A DNA stretch of 46,993 bases from an uncultured beta proteobacterium (GTDB lineage: Bacteria > Pseudomonadota > Gammaproteobacteria > Burkholderiales > Burkholderiaceae_C): positions 1-46,993 of the forward strand of contig CAIKLM010000100.1 in NCBI GenBank assembly GCA_903828235.1, in the 5' to 3' direction. The notes below the pieces were generated by a model, which had not been told where the DNA came from, searched no databases, and saw only the letters and a program-made list of their open reading frames with translations. The position numbers and the translations under genes are program-made. Position 1 is the first letter of the stretch, and each line of letters starts with the position of its first letter. Positions 10,116 through 19,600 of the stretch are shown in pieces.

Positions 10116-10451
10116 ATGACCCGCTCCGATCTCGTCACCCGTCTGGCCGAACGCTTCTCGCAGCTGACGCAGCGCGACACCGAGTTCGCCATCAAGACCA
10201 TCCTGGACGCGATGAGCGACGCGCTCGCGCGCGGCCACCGCATCGAGATCCGCGGCTTCGGCAGCTTCAGCATCAACCGCCGGCCGCCGCGCATGGGCCG
10301 CAACCCGCGCAGCGGCGAGCAGGTGCTGATCCCCGAGAAGCTGGTACCGCACTTCAAGCCCGGCAAGGCGCTTCGCGAGGCCGTCGACGCCCGCGACGCC
10401 CGCGACGCCGCGAGCGACGCCGCAAGCGACACTGCGGGCGACCCGCGCTGA
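10116..10451 (+). CDS. ihfB: Integration host factor subunit beta
   Basis: A 111-aa HU/IHF-fold protein that pairs with IHF-alpha to bend DNA at specific sites. [18 protein letters not shown] opens the helical dimerisation region; [26 protein letters not shown] is the DNA-contacting beta arm with the conserved Pro-containing RNPRSGE tip, followed by [13 protein letters not shown]. The last ~18 residues are a repetitive Asp/Ala/Ser tail ([19 protein letters not shown]) beyond the usual ~95-aa length. The start was chosen at the first ATG matching the family N-terminus. rpsA-ihfB is the conserved order in proteobacteria. Confidence 0.93.
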   Translation: MTRSDLVTRLAERFSQLTQRDTEFAIKTILDAMSDALARGHRIEIRGFGSFSINRRPPRMGRNPRSGEQVLIPEKLVPHFKPGKALREAVDARDARDAASDAASDTAGDPR

Positions 10452-10486
10452 GCCGCGCCGCGGCGGCTGCCTAGAATCGGCGCGCG

Positions 10487-10798
10487 ATGCGCGTCTTCGT
10501 CTGGCTCGTCAGGGCCTTCATCTTCTTCACGCTGTTCGCCTTCGCGTTGAACAACCAGCAGCCGGTCACGGTGAACTGGTTCTTCGGCGCGAACTGGCAG
10601 GCGCCCATGGTCATCGTGATGCTCGCCGTCTTCGGCGCCGGCGCCGCGCTGGGTGTGCTGGCGATGCTGCCGGGCGCCTGGCAGCGCTGGCGCCGCCACC
10701 GTCGCCGCGCCGCGGCCGCGACGGCACCCGCCAGCGTGCAGCCCACGCTCGCGCCCTCGGGCTTCGGCCCCGAGCGGCCCCCGCGCGCGGGCCTCTGA
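10487..10798 (+). CDS. lapA: LapA family inner-membrane protein
   Basis: A 103-aa protein with two hydrophobic segments (residues ~5-22 and ~37-60) separated by the family signature LNNQQPVTVNWFFG, and a basic cytoplasmic tail (WQRWRRHRRR). LapA (DUF1049/YciS) works with LapB in the inner membrane to control LPS synthesis by steering LpxC degradation by FtsH in enterobacteria. A -10-like TAGAAT (10472-10477) lies just before the start. It is 17 bp upstream of lapB and they are surely co-transcribed. Confidence 0.88.
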   Translation: MRVFVWLVRAFIFFTLFAFALNNQQPVTVNWFFGANWQAPMVIVMLAVFGAGAALGVLAMLPGAWQRWRRHRRRAAAATAPASVQPTLAPSGFGPERPPRAGL

Positions 10799-10815
10799 CA
10801 CCGCCCCTGCCGCGC

Positions 10816-12000
10816 ATGGACATCGAACCCGCCTGGTTCCTGATCGGCCTGCCCGTGGCCTTCGCGCTGGGCTGGCTGGCCTCCAGGCTCGACCTGCGGC
10901 AGCTGCGGCGCGAGCGCGACGACTCGCCGCGCACCTACTTCAAGGGCCTGAACCTGCTGCTCAACGAGCAGCAGGACCAGGCCATCGACGCCTTCATCGA
11001 GGCGGTGCAGAACGACCCCGACACCACCGACCTGCACTTCGCGCTGGGCAGCCTGTTCCGGCGCCGCGGCGAGGTTGACCGCGCCGTGCGCGTGCACGAG
11101 CACCTGGCCGGTCGCGGCGACCTGAGCCCGGCGGTGCGCACGCGCGCCCAGCGCGCGCTGGCGCAGGACTTCATGAAGGCCGGCCTGTTCGACCGCGCCG
11201 AGGACGCCTGGACGGCGTTGGTGGGCAGTTCCTACGACGCCGAGGCGCAACTGGCGCTGCTGAGCCTGTACGAGCGCTCGCGCGGCTGGGAGCAGGCGGC
11301 GCAGGTGGCGCGCCGACTCGAGGGCAGCGGCCAGGGCAGCTTCGCCAGCCGCATCGCGCACTACGAGTGCGAGCGTGCCGAGGAGCTCGACGCCGCCGGC
11401 CGCCCCGACGAGGCCGCCGCGGCGCTGGCCCGCGCGCAGGCTGCCGCGCCCACCTCGCCCCGGCACTGGGTGCTGGCTGGCCAGCGCCTGCAGCGCCAGG
11501 GCGATGCCGCCGGCGCCCTGCGCGCCTGGGACACCCTGCGCGCGCATCACGGCGCCGCCTTCCTGCTGGTGGCCGGCGACTATGCCGCCTGCGCCCGCGC
11601 CATCGGCACCGTCGACGCCGCCCGCGAGGTGTTGCTGCAGGCCCTGGCCGCGCAGCCCGGCGTGGAGCTGCTGCAGGCGCTGGAGACGCTGGACGCCGGC
11701 CGGCCCGCGGCCGAGCGCGTGCCGCGCATCGTGGCCCACCTGCGCGCACACCCCACCCTGTCGGCGGCGCAGCTGCTGCTGCCCTTCGCGACGGCGCCCG
11801 CGGCCGCCGACGACCCCTCGCCGCCCGCGCTGGACGCCGAGGCCCGTGCCGCGCTGAGCGAGGCCGTGGCGCGCGCCGCGCGGCCGCTGCAGCGCTACCG
11901 CTGCGCGGGCTGCGGCTTCGAGGCGCAGCGCCACTTCTGGCAGTGCCCGGGCTGCCTGGCCTGGGACAGCTACCCGCCGCAACGCAACGACCTGTCCTGA
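10816..12000 (+). CDS. lapB: Lipopolysaccharide assembly protein LapB
   Basis: A 394-aa protein with an N-terminal membrane anchor (residues ~6-22, WFLIGLPVAFALGWLAS), a long series of TPR-like helices (from DDSPRTYFKGLNLLLNEQQDQA onward) and a C-terminal rubredoxin-type metal knuckle with two CxxC pairs (Cys363/Cys366 and Cys377/Cys380). This is exactly the LapB (YciM) architecture. In E. coli LapB couples LPS transport to FtsH-dependent LpxC turnover. It forms an operon with lapA; the following heptosyltransferase genes on the opposite strand also act in LPS core synthesis. Confidence 0.93.
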   Translation: MDIEPAWFLIGLPVAFALGWLASRLDLRQLRRERDDSPRTYFKGLNLLLNEQQDQAIDAFIEAVQNDPDTTDLHFALGSLFRRRGEVDRAVRVHEHLAGRGDLSPAVRTRAQRALAQDFMKAGLFDRAEDAWTALVGSSYDAEAQLALLSLYERSRGWEQAAQVARRLEGSGQGSFASRIAHYECERAEELDAAGRPDEAAAALARAQAAAPTSPRHWVLAGQRLQRQGDAAGALRAWDTLRAHHGAAFLLVAGDYAACARAIGTVDAAREVLLQALAAQPGVELLQALETLDAGRPAAERVPRIVAHLRAHPTLSAAQLLLPFATAPAAADDPSPPALDAEARAALSEAVARAARPLQRYRCAGCGFEAQRHFWQCPGCLAWDSYPPQRNDLS

Positions 12001-12010
12001 ACGGGCCGCC

Positions 12011-12027
12011 CGCCGGCCATGCCGGCG
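12011..12027. terminator. Hairpin between convergent lapB and waaC
   Basis: CGCCGGC (12011-12017), loop CAT, GCCGGCG (12021-12027) is a 7-bp perfect stem in the 36-bp gap between the two convergent genes, fitting a bidirectional terminator. No T-run follows on either strand. Confidence 0.45.
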
Positions 12028-12036
12028 TGCCGGGTT

Positions 12037-13017
12037 CTAGACGGCGAAGTGCTCCAGCAGCAGCGTCAGCACCTCGTTGCGCTGCGGCACCTGGCCCTTG
12101 CCGCCGATGCTGGCAACGCGGCCCTGGCCGGTGATGGCGGCCAGGCCCGGGTCGTGGTCGCAGTAGATGCCCAGGGTGGGCCGGCCCAGGGCCGCGGCCA
12201 GGTGCGTGAAGCCGGTGTCCAGGCCCACCACCTGCCGGGCGCCGGCCAGCACGCCGGCCATGTCACCCACGCTCAGGAACGGGGGCACGTCGCCGTCGCA
12301 GTCGGCGGCGATGCGCTCGGCCAGGGTCTGCTCGTCGGGGCGGCCCCACAGCACGAGCGGCTGCCAGCCCTTGCTGGCCAGGCGCTTGCCCACGGCCCCC
12401 CAGTGGCGCTCGGGCCAGAGCTTGCTGGCGCGGCTGGCGTTGGGGATGAGCACGGCGTAGGCGTTGCGCGGCTTCCAGCTGGGCTCGGGCGCCCGCAGGC
12501 CGAACACGGGCACCGCCGTCGGCGGCATGACGTTCAGGTGTGCGGCGGCGAGCAGGCGGTTGCGCTGCACGGCCTGCAGGTCGCGGGGCACGGCGACGCC
12601 GCGCCAGTACAGCGCGGCCGCCAGCGGCTCGCGGGCGCTGCCTCGGTCGTAGCCCACCACGGGGCCGCGCGCCTGTCGCGCCCACAGCGCGCTCTTCAGC
12701 AGGCCCTGCAGGTCGAGCACCATGTCGTAGGGCTCGCGCTGCAGCTCCTGGCGCAGCGCGCCGATGGCCCGCCAGGTGGCGCGGCTGAACAGCTGGTGGC
12801 GCCACTTGCGCCAGGCCATGGGGATGACCCGGCGCACGCCGGGGTGCATCTGCGGGATGGCGGCGAACGGCGCCTCCACGAGCCAGTCGATCTGCGCCTG
12901 CGGGAAGTGCGCCAGGATGTCGGCCACCACGGGCATGGCATGCACCACGTCGCCCATGGACGAGGTCTTGACGATCAGGATGCGGGGCGCGGGGGTCACG
13001 GGCTGCTGCTGGGGCAT
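12037..13017 (-). CDS. waaC: LPS heptosyltransferase I
   Basis: A 326-aa GT9 (GT-B fold) enzyme that adds the first L-glycero-D-manno-heptose to Kdo2-lipid A. Visible family features are ILIVKTSSMGDVVHAMPVV at the N-terminus, IDWLVEAPFAAIPQMHPGV, and the C-terminal nucleotide-sugar site VVGLDTGFTHLAAALGRPTLGIY. The start ATG (13017-13015) overlaps the stop of the upstream DUF4254 gene as TGATG, which sets it; the frame remains open farther upstream but that is the shadow of the neighbour. Confidence 0.9.
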   Translation of the reverse strand: MPQQQPVTPAPRILIVKTSSMGDVVHAMPVVADILAHFPQAQIDWLVEAPFAAIPQMHPGVRRVIPMAWRKWRHQLFSRATWRAIGALRQELQREPYDMVLDLQGLLKSALWARQARGPVVGYDRGSAREPLAAALYWRGVAVPRDLQAVQRNRLLAAAHLNVMPPTAVPVFGLRAPEPSWKPRNAYAVLIPNASRASKLWPERHWGAVGKRLASKGWQPLVLWGRPDEQTLAERIAADCDGDVPPFLSVGDMAGVLAGARQVVGLDTGFTHLAAALGRPTLGIYCDHDPGLAAITGQGRVASIGGKGQVPQRNEVLTLLLEHFAV

Positions 13018-13670
13018 CAGGGCTGCCGCTGGCGTTCCTTGACGAGCTCGGGGTTGAAGTCCGGATCGTTGTACATCTTGAACTGCCGGTAGACCTTGAA
13101 AAACGCCTTGCCGGCGGCCGTTTCCGCCAGCAGCGCGTCGAGGCAGCCGGCCAGGTCGGCGCGCTGCTGCGCCAGGCGCTCCCACTTCTGGCGGCTGCCG
13201 GCGCGGTGGGCCTCGTCGACGTCGCCTCGCCGCGTCTGCTCGGCCATGGCCTGCAGCTTCAGCGACAGGATCGACAGGCGGTCGATCATGCTGCCGGCCG
13301 TCTCGCTGTTCAGCCGCGCGCCGGCGGCCACCTGGGCCAGCGGGGCCTGGCTGCGTGCCGCCGCCTCGTCGACCACGCCCAGCGCCAGCAGCAGCAGCTC
13401 GTCCACCCGCTCGGTGGCGTCGTTGCGCGCCTGGTTGTAGCGGTCGATGGCGCGCTTGTTGGCGGCGATCTCGGCGTCGGCCACCGTGGTGCGGCGCGCC
13501 AGGTCTTCCTCGGCCCAGAGCAGGCAGTTGTTGCGGTGGTTGGCCTGGATCCATTGCCACAGCCCGGGCGCCGGCGGCGCCGGCTCGGCCCCGGGCCAGC
13601 CCGCGGTGGCGAGCAGGCGGTCGTGGAAGGCAGTGACGTCGGCGGCGGCGATCGGTACGGGGGCGGTCAT
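13017..13670 (-). CDS. DUF4254 family protein
   Basis: A 217-aa, mostly helical protein resembling DUF4254 (LWQWIQANHRNNCLLWAEED; NKRAIDRYNQARNDATERVDE; LNSETAGSMIDRLSILSLK). The biochemical function of the family is not known. It has no signal peptide or membrane segment. It is translationally coupled to waaC and divergent from another heptosyltransferase gene, so a role in LPS core assembly is a fair inference from position only. The ATG at 13670 is the first matching the conserved N-terminal region. Confidence 0.72.
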   Translation of the reverse strand: MTAPVPIAAADVTAFHDRLLATAGWPGAEPAPPAPGLWQWIQANHRNNCLLWAEEDLARRTTVADAEIAANKRAIDRYNQARNDATERVDELLLLALGVVDEAAARSQAPLAQVAAGARLNSETAGSMIDRLSILSLKLQAMAEQTRRGDVDEAHRAGSRQKWERLAQQRADLAGCLDALLAETAAGKAFFKVYRQFKMYNDPDFNPELVKERQRQP

Positions 13671-13725
13671 GCGGCGGGCCCGGGGCGCCGGGCAGAATGG
13701 CCGCGGATTATCCCCAGCGCCGACC

Positions 13726-14730
13726 ATGCCCTCTCTCCCTAAGCCGTACGACACCGCCACGCCTGCCGCGCGGCCGCTGATCGTGCGCCTGCGCAACTGG
13801 GTGGGCGACGTCACCCTGGCCCTGCCCATGCTGCAGCGCGTGGCGGCGGCGGGCTACGCCCCGGTGCTGGTGGGCAAGGGCTGGGCGCGCGACCTGCTGG
13901 CCGGCACCGGCTGGCCCGTGCACGGCCTGCCCAAGACCACCGGCGAGCGCGTGGCGCTGCTGAAGCGGCTGCGCGACGAGGCCAGCGCCGCCGACGCCGG
14001 CTTCCGTCGCGCACCCGTGCAGGCGCTGTGCCTGCCGGACTCCTTCTCGAGCGCGCTGGAGTTCCGCCTGGCCGGTCTGCGCGCGCTGGGCCACGCCTGG
14101 GAAGGCCGGCGGCTGCTGCTGGGCCGTGCCGTCCAGCGGCCGCGCGCCCTGCACGAGCTCGACGTGTACTGGCGGCTCGGCCAGGCCCTGCTGGGCACCG
14201 ACGAGCCGGCCCCGGCCGGGGCGCAGCTGCAGCCCACCGCCGATCAGCAGCGCGAGGCCGCCGCGCTGCTGGCCGCACACGGCCTGCCCGAGCCGGTGGT
14301 CGTGATCTGCCCCTTCTCGGGCGGCAGCTGGAACGGCGAGTCGAAGAACTGGCCGGGCTTCGCCGCGTTCGCGGCCCGGGAGCTGCCGAGCCTGGGCCTG
14401 CCGGTGGTGCTGTGCCCCGGCCCGGGCGAGGAGGAGCGCATCGCCCGCGAGCACTACCCCGGCGCGCGGCTGCTGCCCGGCGTGAACCTGGGTGTGTACG
14501 CCGCGCTGCTGGCGCGCGCGGCGGCCATGGTGTCCAACGACACCGGCCCGGCGCACATGGCCGCCGCGGTGGGCGCGCCGCTGGTCAGCGTGATGGGCCC
14601 CAGCGACCCCGCGCTGTGGCGCCCGCGCGGGCCCGCCGCGCGCGTGGCGGTGCTCGGCGGCCAGGGCCGCTGGCCCACGGCCACCGAGGTGCTGGCCGCC
14701 GTGCGCGAGGCCGTCGCCCGGCCGCGCTGA
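13726..14730 (+). CDS. Glycosyltransferase family 9 (ADP-heptose LPS heptosyltransferase)
   Basis: A 334-aa GT9 enzyme. The N-terminal PLIVRLRNWVGDVTLALPML and the C-terminal MVSNDTGPAHMAAAVGAPLVSVMGPSDP are those of the WaaF-type ADP-heptose transferases; PFSGGSWNGESKNWP is the central donor-site region. It is divergent from DUF4254-waaC with a 55-bp gap that must contain both promoters (AGAAT at 13695-13699 is -10-like). It probably adds the second heptose or another core heptose, but the exact acceptor cannot be told from sequence. Confidence 0.82.
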   Translation: MPSLPKPYDTATPAARPLIVRLRNWVGDVTLALPMLQRVAAAGYAPVLVGKGWARDLLAGTGWPVHGLPKTTGERVALLKRLRDEASAADAGFRRAPVQALCLPDSFSSALEFRLAGLRALGHAWEGRRLLLGRAVQRPRALHELDVYWRLGQALLGTDEPAPAGAQLQPTADQQREAAALLAAHGLPEPVVVICPFSGGSWNGESKNWPGFAAFAARELPSLGLPVVLCPGPGEEERIAREHYPGARLLPGVNLGVYAALLARAAAMVSNDTGPAHMAAAVGAPLVSVMGPSDPALWRPRGPAARVAVLGGQGRWPTATEVLAAVREAVARPR

Positions 14731-14757
14731 GCGGCCGGTCCAGCCCCCGCCTGGGGG
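14719..14757 (+). terminator. Hairpins at the end of the GT9 gene
   Basis: CGGCCGC (14719-14725) pairs with GCGGCCG (14731-14737), spanning the stop codon, and a second stem CCCCC/GGGGG (14744-14757) follows. They resemble factor-independent terminators without a U-tract. The rest of the gap to 14937 shows no gene. Confidence 0.4.
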
Positions 14758-14937
14758 ATGGCTCGCCACCCCCGTCCGCGGCTCCCCCGGCGGGCACCGC
14801 CGCGAGGGAATGACCGGCCGGGGCCGGCTTCGAAGAATGCCTTCCATCCCGACGCCGACAGGCCCACGCGGCCCGCGGGGCGGGAGACCGAAGCCCCTCA
14901 ACCCGATCGACCGATCGCCACCCTCAGGAGAACCGCC

Positions 14938-15300
14938 ATGATCCGCAACCTCATCACCGCCATCGCCGCCACCCTTGCGCTGTGCGCCCCGCTGCTGGCG
15001 CAGGCCACCGACGTCAACCGCGCCTCGCAGGCCGAGCTCGAGTCCGTCAAGGGCATCGGGCCGGGCCTGTCGGGCAAGATCCTCAAGGCCCGCGAGACCG
15101 GCGCCTTCAAGAACTGGGCCGACTTCGTGGAGCGCGTCGGCGGCGTGGGCGCCGGCAGCGCCGTCAAGCTCTCGGCCAACGGCCTGACGGTGGGCGGCGC
15201 GGCCTTCGACGCGCAGGCGCTGCCGCCCAAGCCCGAGAAGGCCGCCCGGCCGGCCAAGGCCGACAAGCCCGCGAAGGGCGACAAGGGCGAGAAGGCCTGA
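14938..15300 (+). CDS. Exported helix-hairpin-helix (ComEA-like) protein
   Basis: A 120-aa protein with a signal peptide (MIRNLITAIAATLALCAPLLAQA) followed by DVNRASQAELESVKGIGPGLSGKILKARE, a ComEA-type helix-hairpin-helix DNA-binding motif (GIGPGLSGKI). The C-terminal third is Lys/Pro/Ala-rich and very basic. Small ComEA-like proteins bind incoming DNA in the periplasm of competent bacteria, and some only bind DNA nonspecifically; no other competence gene is adjacent. AGGAG precedes the ATG by 7 nt. Longer open frames upstream lack any family match. Confidence 0.8.
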   Translation: MIRNLITAIAATLALCAPLLAQATDVNRASQAELESVKGIGPGLSGKILKARETGAFKNWADFVERVGGVGAGSAVKLSANGLTVGGAAFDAQALPPKPEKAARPAKADKPAKGDKGEKA

Positions 15301-15322
15301 GCGGGCCTGCCGCCACGGCCCC

Positions 15323-15343
15323 CTGGCGCCCGCGGGGCGTCAG
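15323..15343. terminator. Bidirectional hairpin between the HHH gene and the patatin gene
   Basis: CTGGCGCCC (15323-15331), loop GCG, GGGCGTCAG (15335-15343) forms a 9-bp stem with one G-T pair, between convergent genes and overlapping the patatin stop codon. Confidence 0.5.
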
Positions 15344-16596
15344 GGCAGCTCGATGTCCGGCCCGCCGCGGGGCGCGCGGGCCGGCGCCACGTCCCAGCCG
15401 AAGAAGCGCAGCACCTCGTCCCGGCGGGCCATCGTGTCGGCCTCGCCCAGCGCCATCAGCTCGCGCGTGAAGGGCGCCTCGAACAGCAGGTAGCTGGCCA
15501 GCGCCGCGCCCTGCACCCCCGCCGCGCCCGCGGCCGGCGCGCCACCGGCGCCCACGCCCACTCCGCGCAGCAGCGAGCGCACCGGCAGCGGCAGCGCGTG
15601 CAGGTGGCGCGCCGCCATGTCGTCGATGCGCTGGCTGGGCGAGATCACCAGCGCCTCCAGCGGCCGCAGCTCGGTGTCGGCCAGGGCCGACTCGGGCAGC
15701 AGCGCCAGCGTGCGGTTGATGCGCCGCATGCGCTCGACATCCACCGCCAGCGCGTCCAGGAAGATGCTCGACATGGCGTGGCCCGCGATCTGCGCCAGGT
15801 TCGGGTAGCCGCCGGCCGGCACCACGCGGCCGGCGGGCTCCTGCATGCGGCCGGCACCGATGATGACCAGCCGCTGCGCGCCCAGGTGAATGGCCGGCGA
15901 CAGCGGCGCCGTCTGCCGCATGGAGCCGTCGCCGAACCAGCCGGCCTGCCCCGCGGGCTGCAGGTTCACCGACGGAAACACGAACGGGATGGCCGAGCTC
16001 GCCAGCAGGTGCTCGTGGCCGATGCGATGCGCCACCGCCAGGCGCTGCGAGCGCTGCCAGGGCGCCACGGGCGCGGCGCTGTCGTAGAAGGTGACGTGCT
16101 CGCCCGTGGTGTAGCTCGAGGCTGTCACCGCCCAGGCGTGCAGGTGGCGCCCGGCCAGCAGCATGGGCACGCGCTCCAGCGGCACCAGGCGCTGCAGCAG
16201 CCCGGCCAGCGGGCGGTTGTCCAGCAGCGACCGCGGCCGGGCACGGCGCCAGCGGGCGACGAGCCAGCCCACCGAGAGCATGGTGAGCCACTGTGCGCCC
16301 GAGCGGATGACGCCCAGCGAGTCGGCCCGGTACACCTGCTCGGCGGCGAAGTCCTGCCAGACCTTGGACAGCGCCTCCACGGCGCCCTCGAAGCGGTCGG
16401 CGTTCGCGGCCAGCGCCGCGGCGTTGATGGCACCGGCCGAGGTGCCGACGATGATGCCGAAGGGGTTGTGCAGCCGCGCCCGCGGCCCGAGCGCGCCGCG
16501 GCGGAGGCTGGACAGCGCCCGCAGCACGCCCACCTGGTAGGCGGCGCGGGCACCGCCGCCGCTCAACACCAGGGCGGTCAGCGGGGTTTCGTGCAT
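15340..16596 (-). CDS. Patatin-like phospholipase
   Basis: A 418-aa protein with all parts of the patatin Ser-Asp dyad: oxyanion loop SGGGARAAYQVG (residues ~12-23), nucleophile elbow GTSAG, and catalytic Asp in FGDGSMRQTAP. No signal peptide is seen, so it is likely cytoplasmic or membrane-associated. Such enzymes hydrolyse acyl esters of (phospho)lipids; some are RssA-like. Its start ATG is at 16596, 67 bp after the dnaE stop on the same strand; the two may be co-transcribed but have no evident functional link. The C-terminal ~100 residues are Ala/Gly-rich and less conserved. Confidence 0.85.
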   Translation of the reverse strand: MHETPLTALVLSGGGARAAYQVGVLRALSSLRRGALGPRARLHNPFGIIVGTSAGAINAAALAANADRFEGAVEALSKVWQDFAAEQVYRADSLGVIRSGAQWLTMLSVGWLVARWRRARPRSLLDNRPLAGLLQRLVPLERVPMLLAGRHLHAWAVTASSYTTGEHVTFYDSAAPVAPWQRSQRLAVAHRIGHEHLLASSAIPFVFPSVNLQPAGQAGWFGDGSMRQTAPLSPAIHLGAQRLVIIGAGRMQEPAGRVVPAGGYPNLAQIAGHAMSSIFLDALAVDVERMRRINRTLALLPESALADTELRPLEALVISPSQRIDDMAARHLHALPLPVRSLLRGVGVGAGGAPAAGAAGVQGAALASYLLFEAPFTRELMALGEADTMARRDEVLRFFGWDVAPARAPRGGPDIELP

Positions 16597-16663
16597 GGGC
16601 TCGACGATAGCGCCGGACCGGGTGCGAGGGCCCGCCGCGCCGCGCCGGCCACCGCGCGGGCGC

Positions 16664-19600
16664 TCACTCGTAGACGACCTGCGCCGCGCCGCCGTGCGCG
16701 ATGCTGCGCCAGCGGCCCAGGGCCTCGTCGCAGGGCCAGAAGCGCGCCTCGTCGCCGAGGTCGATCTCGCCCACGGCGCCCGGGCGCTGCAGCTTCAGGC
16801 GGATCGCCAGGCCCTGCAGCAGTTCGCCGTGCTCCGTCTCCTCGCGGCGGGCGGGCCACAGCTTCAGCACGTCGGCCACCGGTGGCAGGCCGCCGTTCAG
16901 CGCCACCGCCAGGTGCTTGCCGAAGCGGGCCCGCGCGGCCGGCAGGTCCCAGGCCTGCGTCACGTTCAGGCGGAGGCCGCCGCTGAAGCGGTCGGGCTGC
17001 ACCTTGCCCTGCACCACCAGCAGCCGGTCTTCGGCGGCCCAGTCGCGGCGGGTCTCGAACAGCTCGTCGGGAGCCACGGCCTCGATGCTCTCGCTGCCGT
17101 CGTCGAGCCGGAAGATCAGCACGCGGCCGCGCTGCCCGTTGACGCTGCGCGGGTCGGTCACGATGCCGGCCAGCAGCTGCGGCTCGCGGCTGTCCACCAG
17201 GTTGGCGATGGGCGTCTTCGCGAAGCGCCGCACCTCGTCGGCGAAGGCCTCGAACAGGTGGCCGCTGAGGTAGAAGCCCACCGCCGTCTTCTCCTGCACG
17301 AGCTTCTCGTGCAGCGTCCAGGGCGGCACGGCGGCCAGGGCCGGCTCCTGCGTGCTCGAGCCGTGCGCGTCGCCACCGTCGAAGTCGAACAGCCCGCCCT
17401 GTAGCGCGTTGGCCTGCTGCGTGTCGGCCCAGTCGAAGGCCAGGCCCACGCTGGACAGCGCGGCGGCGCGGTCGGGGTGCAGCGCATCAAACGCGCCGGC
17501 CTTGACCAGCGCCTCCACCGCGCGCTTGTTGACGGCCTTGCGGTCGACGCGCGCGCAGAAGTCGAACAGGCTGCGGAACGGGCCGCCGCCCTCTCCCGCG
17601 CGGCCCTCGCGCGCCGCGACGATGGCCTCGATGGCGCCGGCCCCCGTGCCCTTGACGGCCGCCAGCCCGTAGCGCACCACGTCGTCGGCCACCGGCTCGA
17701 AGCGCGCCGTGCCGCGGTTGATGCACGGCGGCTCGAAGCGGATGCCGGCCAGCAGCGCGTCGGCCAGCAGCACCTTCAGCTTGTCGGTGTTGTCGGCCTC
17801 GATCGTCATGTTCGCGGCGTAGAACTCGGCCGCGCAGTGCACCTTGATCCAGGCCGTGTGGTAGGCCAGCAGCGAGTAGGCCGCGGCGTGGCTCTTGTTG
17901 AAGCCGTAGCCCGCGAACTTCTCCATCAGGTCGAAGACCTCGTCGGCCTTGGCCTCGTCGATGCCCTGGGCCTGCGCGCCCTCGCGGAAGGTGACGCGCT
18001 GCTTGGCCATCTCCTCGGGCTTCTTCTTGCCCATGGCGCGGCGCAGCAGGTCGGCGCCGCCCAGCGAGTAGCCGCCCAGCACCTGCGCGGCCTGCATCAC
18101 CTGTTCCTGGTAGACGAAGATGCCGTAGGTCTCGGCCAGCACGGGCTCCAGCAGCGGGTGCGGGTACTCGATGGACTCCTTGCCGTTCTTGCGCGCGCAG
18201 AAGCTCGGGATGTTCTCCATCGGGCCCGGGCGGAACATCGCGTTGAGCGCGATCAGGTCCTCCAGCCGGGCGGGCCGGGCCTCGCGCAGCATGCCCTGCA
18301 TGCCGCGGCTTTCGAACTGGAACACGGCCTCGGTGCGGCCCTCGCTGAACAGGCGGTAGACCTGCGGGTCGTCCAGCGGCAGCGCCTCGTAGTTGAAGTC
18401 GGCACGGTTCGGTCGCCGCGCGCGGATGAAGTCCTTGGCCAGCTCCAGGATCGTCAGCGTGGCCAGGCCCAGGAAGTCGAACTTCACCAGGCCGATGGCC
18501 TCGACGTCGTCCTTGTCGTACTGGCTGACCGCGCTGTCGCTGCCCGGCTGCTGGTACAGCGGGCAGAAGTCGGTGATGCGGCCCGGCGCGATCAGCACGC
18601 CGCCGGCGTGCATGCCCACGTTGCGCACCAGGCCCTCCACGCGCACCGCCAGGCTCAGCAGCTCGGCCACCTCCTCCTCGGCCTTCTCGCGCTGCTCGAG
18701 CTCGGGCACCTCCTCGCGCACGTAGATGACGCCGCCGTCCTTCTGCGCCGGGTCGTCGGGCAGGCGGGCCAGCGTGTAGGTCTTGCCGGGCAGCCCGGGC
18801 ACCAGCTTGGCCACGCTGTCGACGTGGCCGTAGCCCATGCCCAGCACGCGGCCCACGTCGCGCAGCGCGGCCTTGGCCGCCAGCGTGCCGAAGGTGGCGA
18901 TCTGGCTCACGGCCTCGCGGCCGTACTTGTCCTTCACGTACTCGATAACGCGGTCGCGGTTGGCCTGGCAGAAGTCGATGTCGAAGTCGGGCATCGACAC
19001 GCGCTCGGGGTTCAGGAAGCGCTCGAACAGCAGCTGGTACTGCAGCGGGTCGAGGTCGGTGATGAAGAGGGCGTAGGCCACCAGCGAGCCCGCGCCCGAG
19101 CCGCGGCCCGGGCCCACCGGACAGCCGTGCTCCTTGGCCCAGACGATGAAGTCCGAGACGATGAGGAAGTAGCCCGGGAAGCCCATCTTCACGATGGTGG
19201 ACAGCTCGAACTCCAGCCGCTCCACGTAGCGCGGCCGCTCGGCCTGCCGGCGCGCGGGGTCGGGGTACAGGGCGGCCAGGCGCCGCTCCAGGCCCTCGTG
19301 GCTGGCCTGGCGGAAGTAGGCCTCCAGCGGCAGCGGCGCACCGTCGACCACGGGCGTGGGGAAGTCCGGCAGCTGCGGCTTGCCCAGCACCAGCGTGAGG
19401 TTGCAGCGCTGCGCGATGACCTCGGTGTGCGCGATGGCGCTGGGCAGGTCGGCGAAGCGCTCGCGCATCTGCGCCTGCGTCTGGAAGTGCTGCTCGCGCG
19501 TGAAGCGCTTGACGCGCCGCGGGTTGGCCAGCGTCTCGCCCTCGGCGATGCACACGCGCGCCTCGTGGGCGTCGAAGTCGTCGGCCTCGAGGAACTGCAC

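Noticed and set aside
8165..10801. 878-aa minus-strand open frame opposite rpsA, ihfB and lapA
   Set aside because: It spans three certain plus-strand genes and has shadow-type composition.
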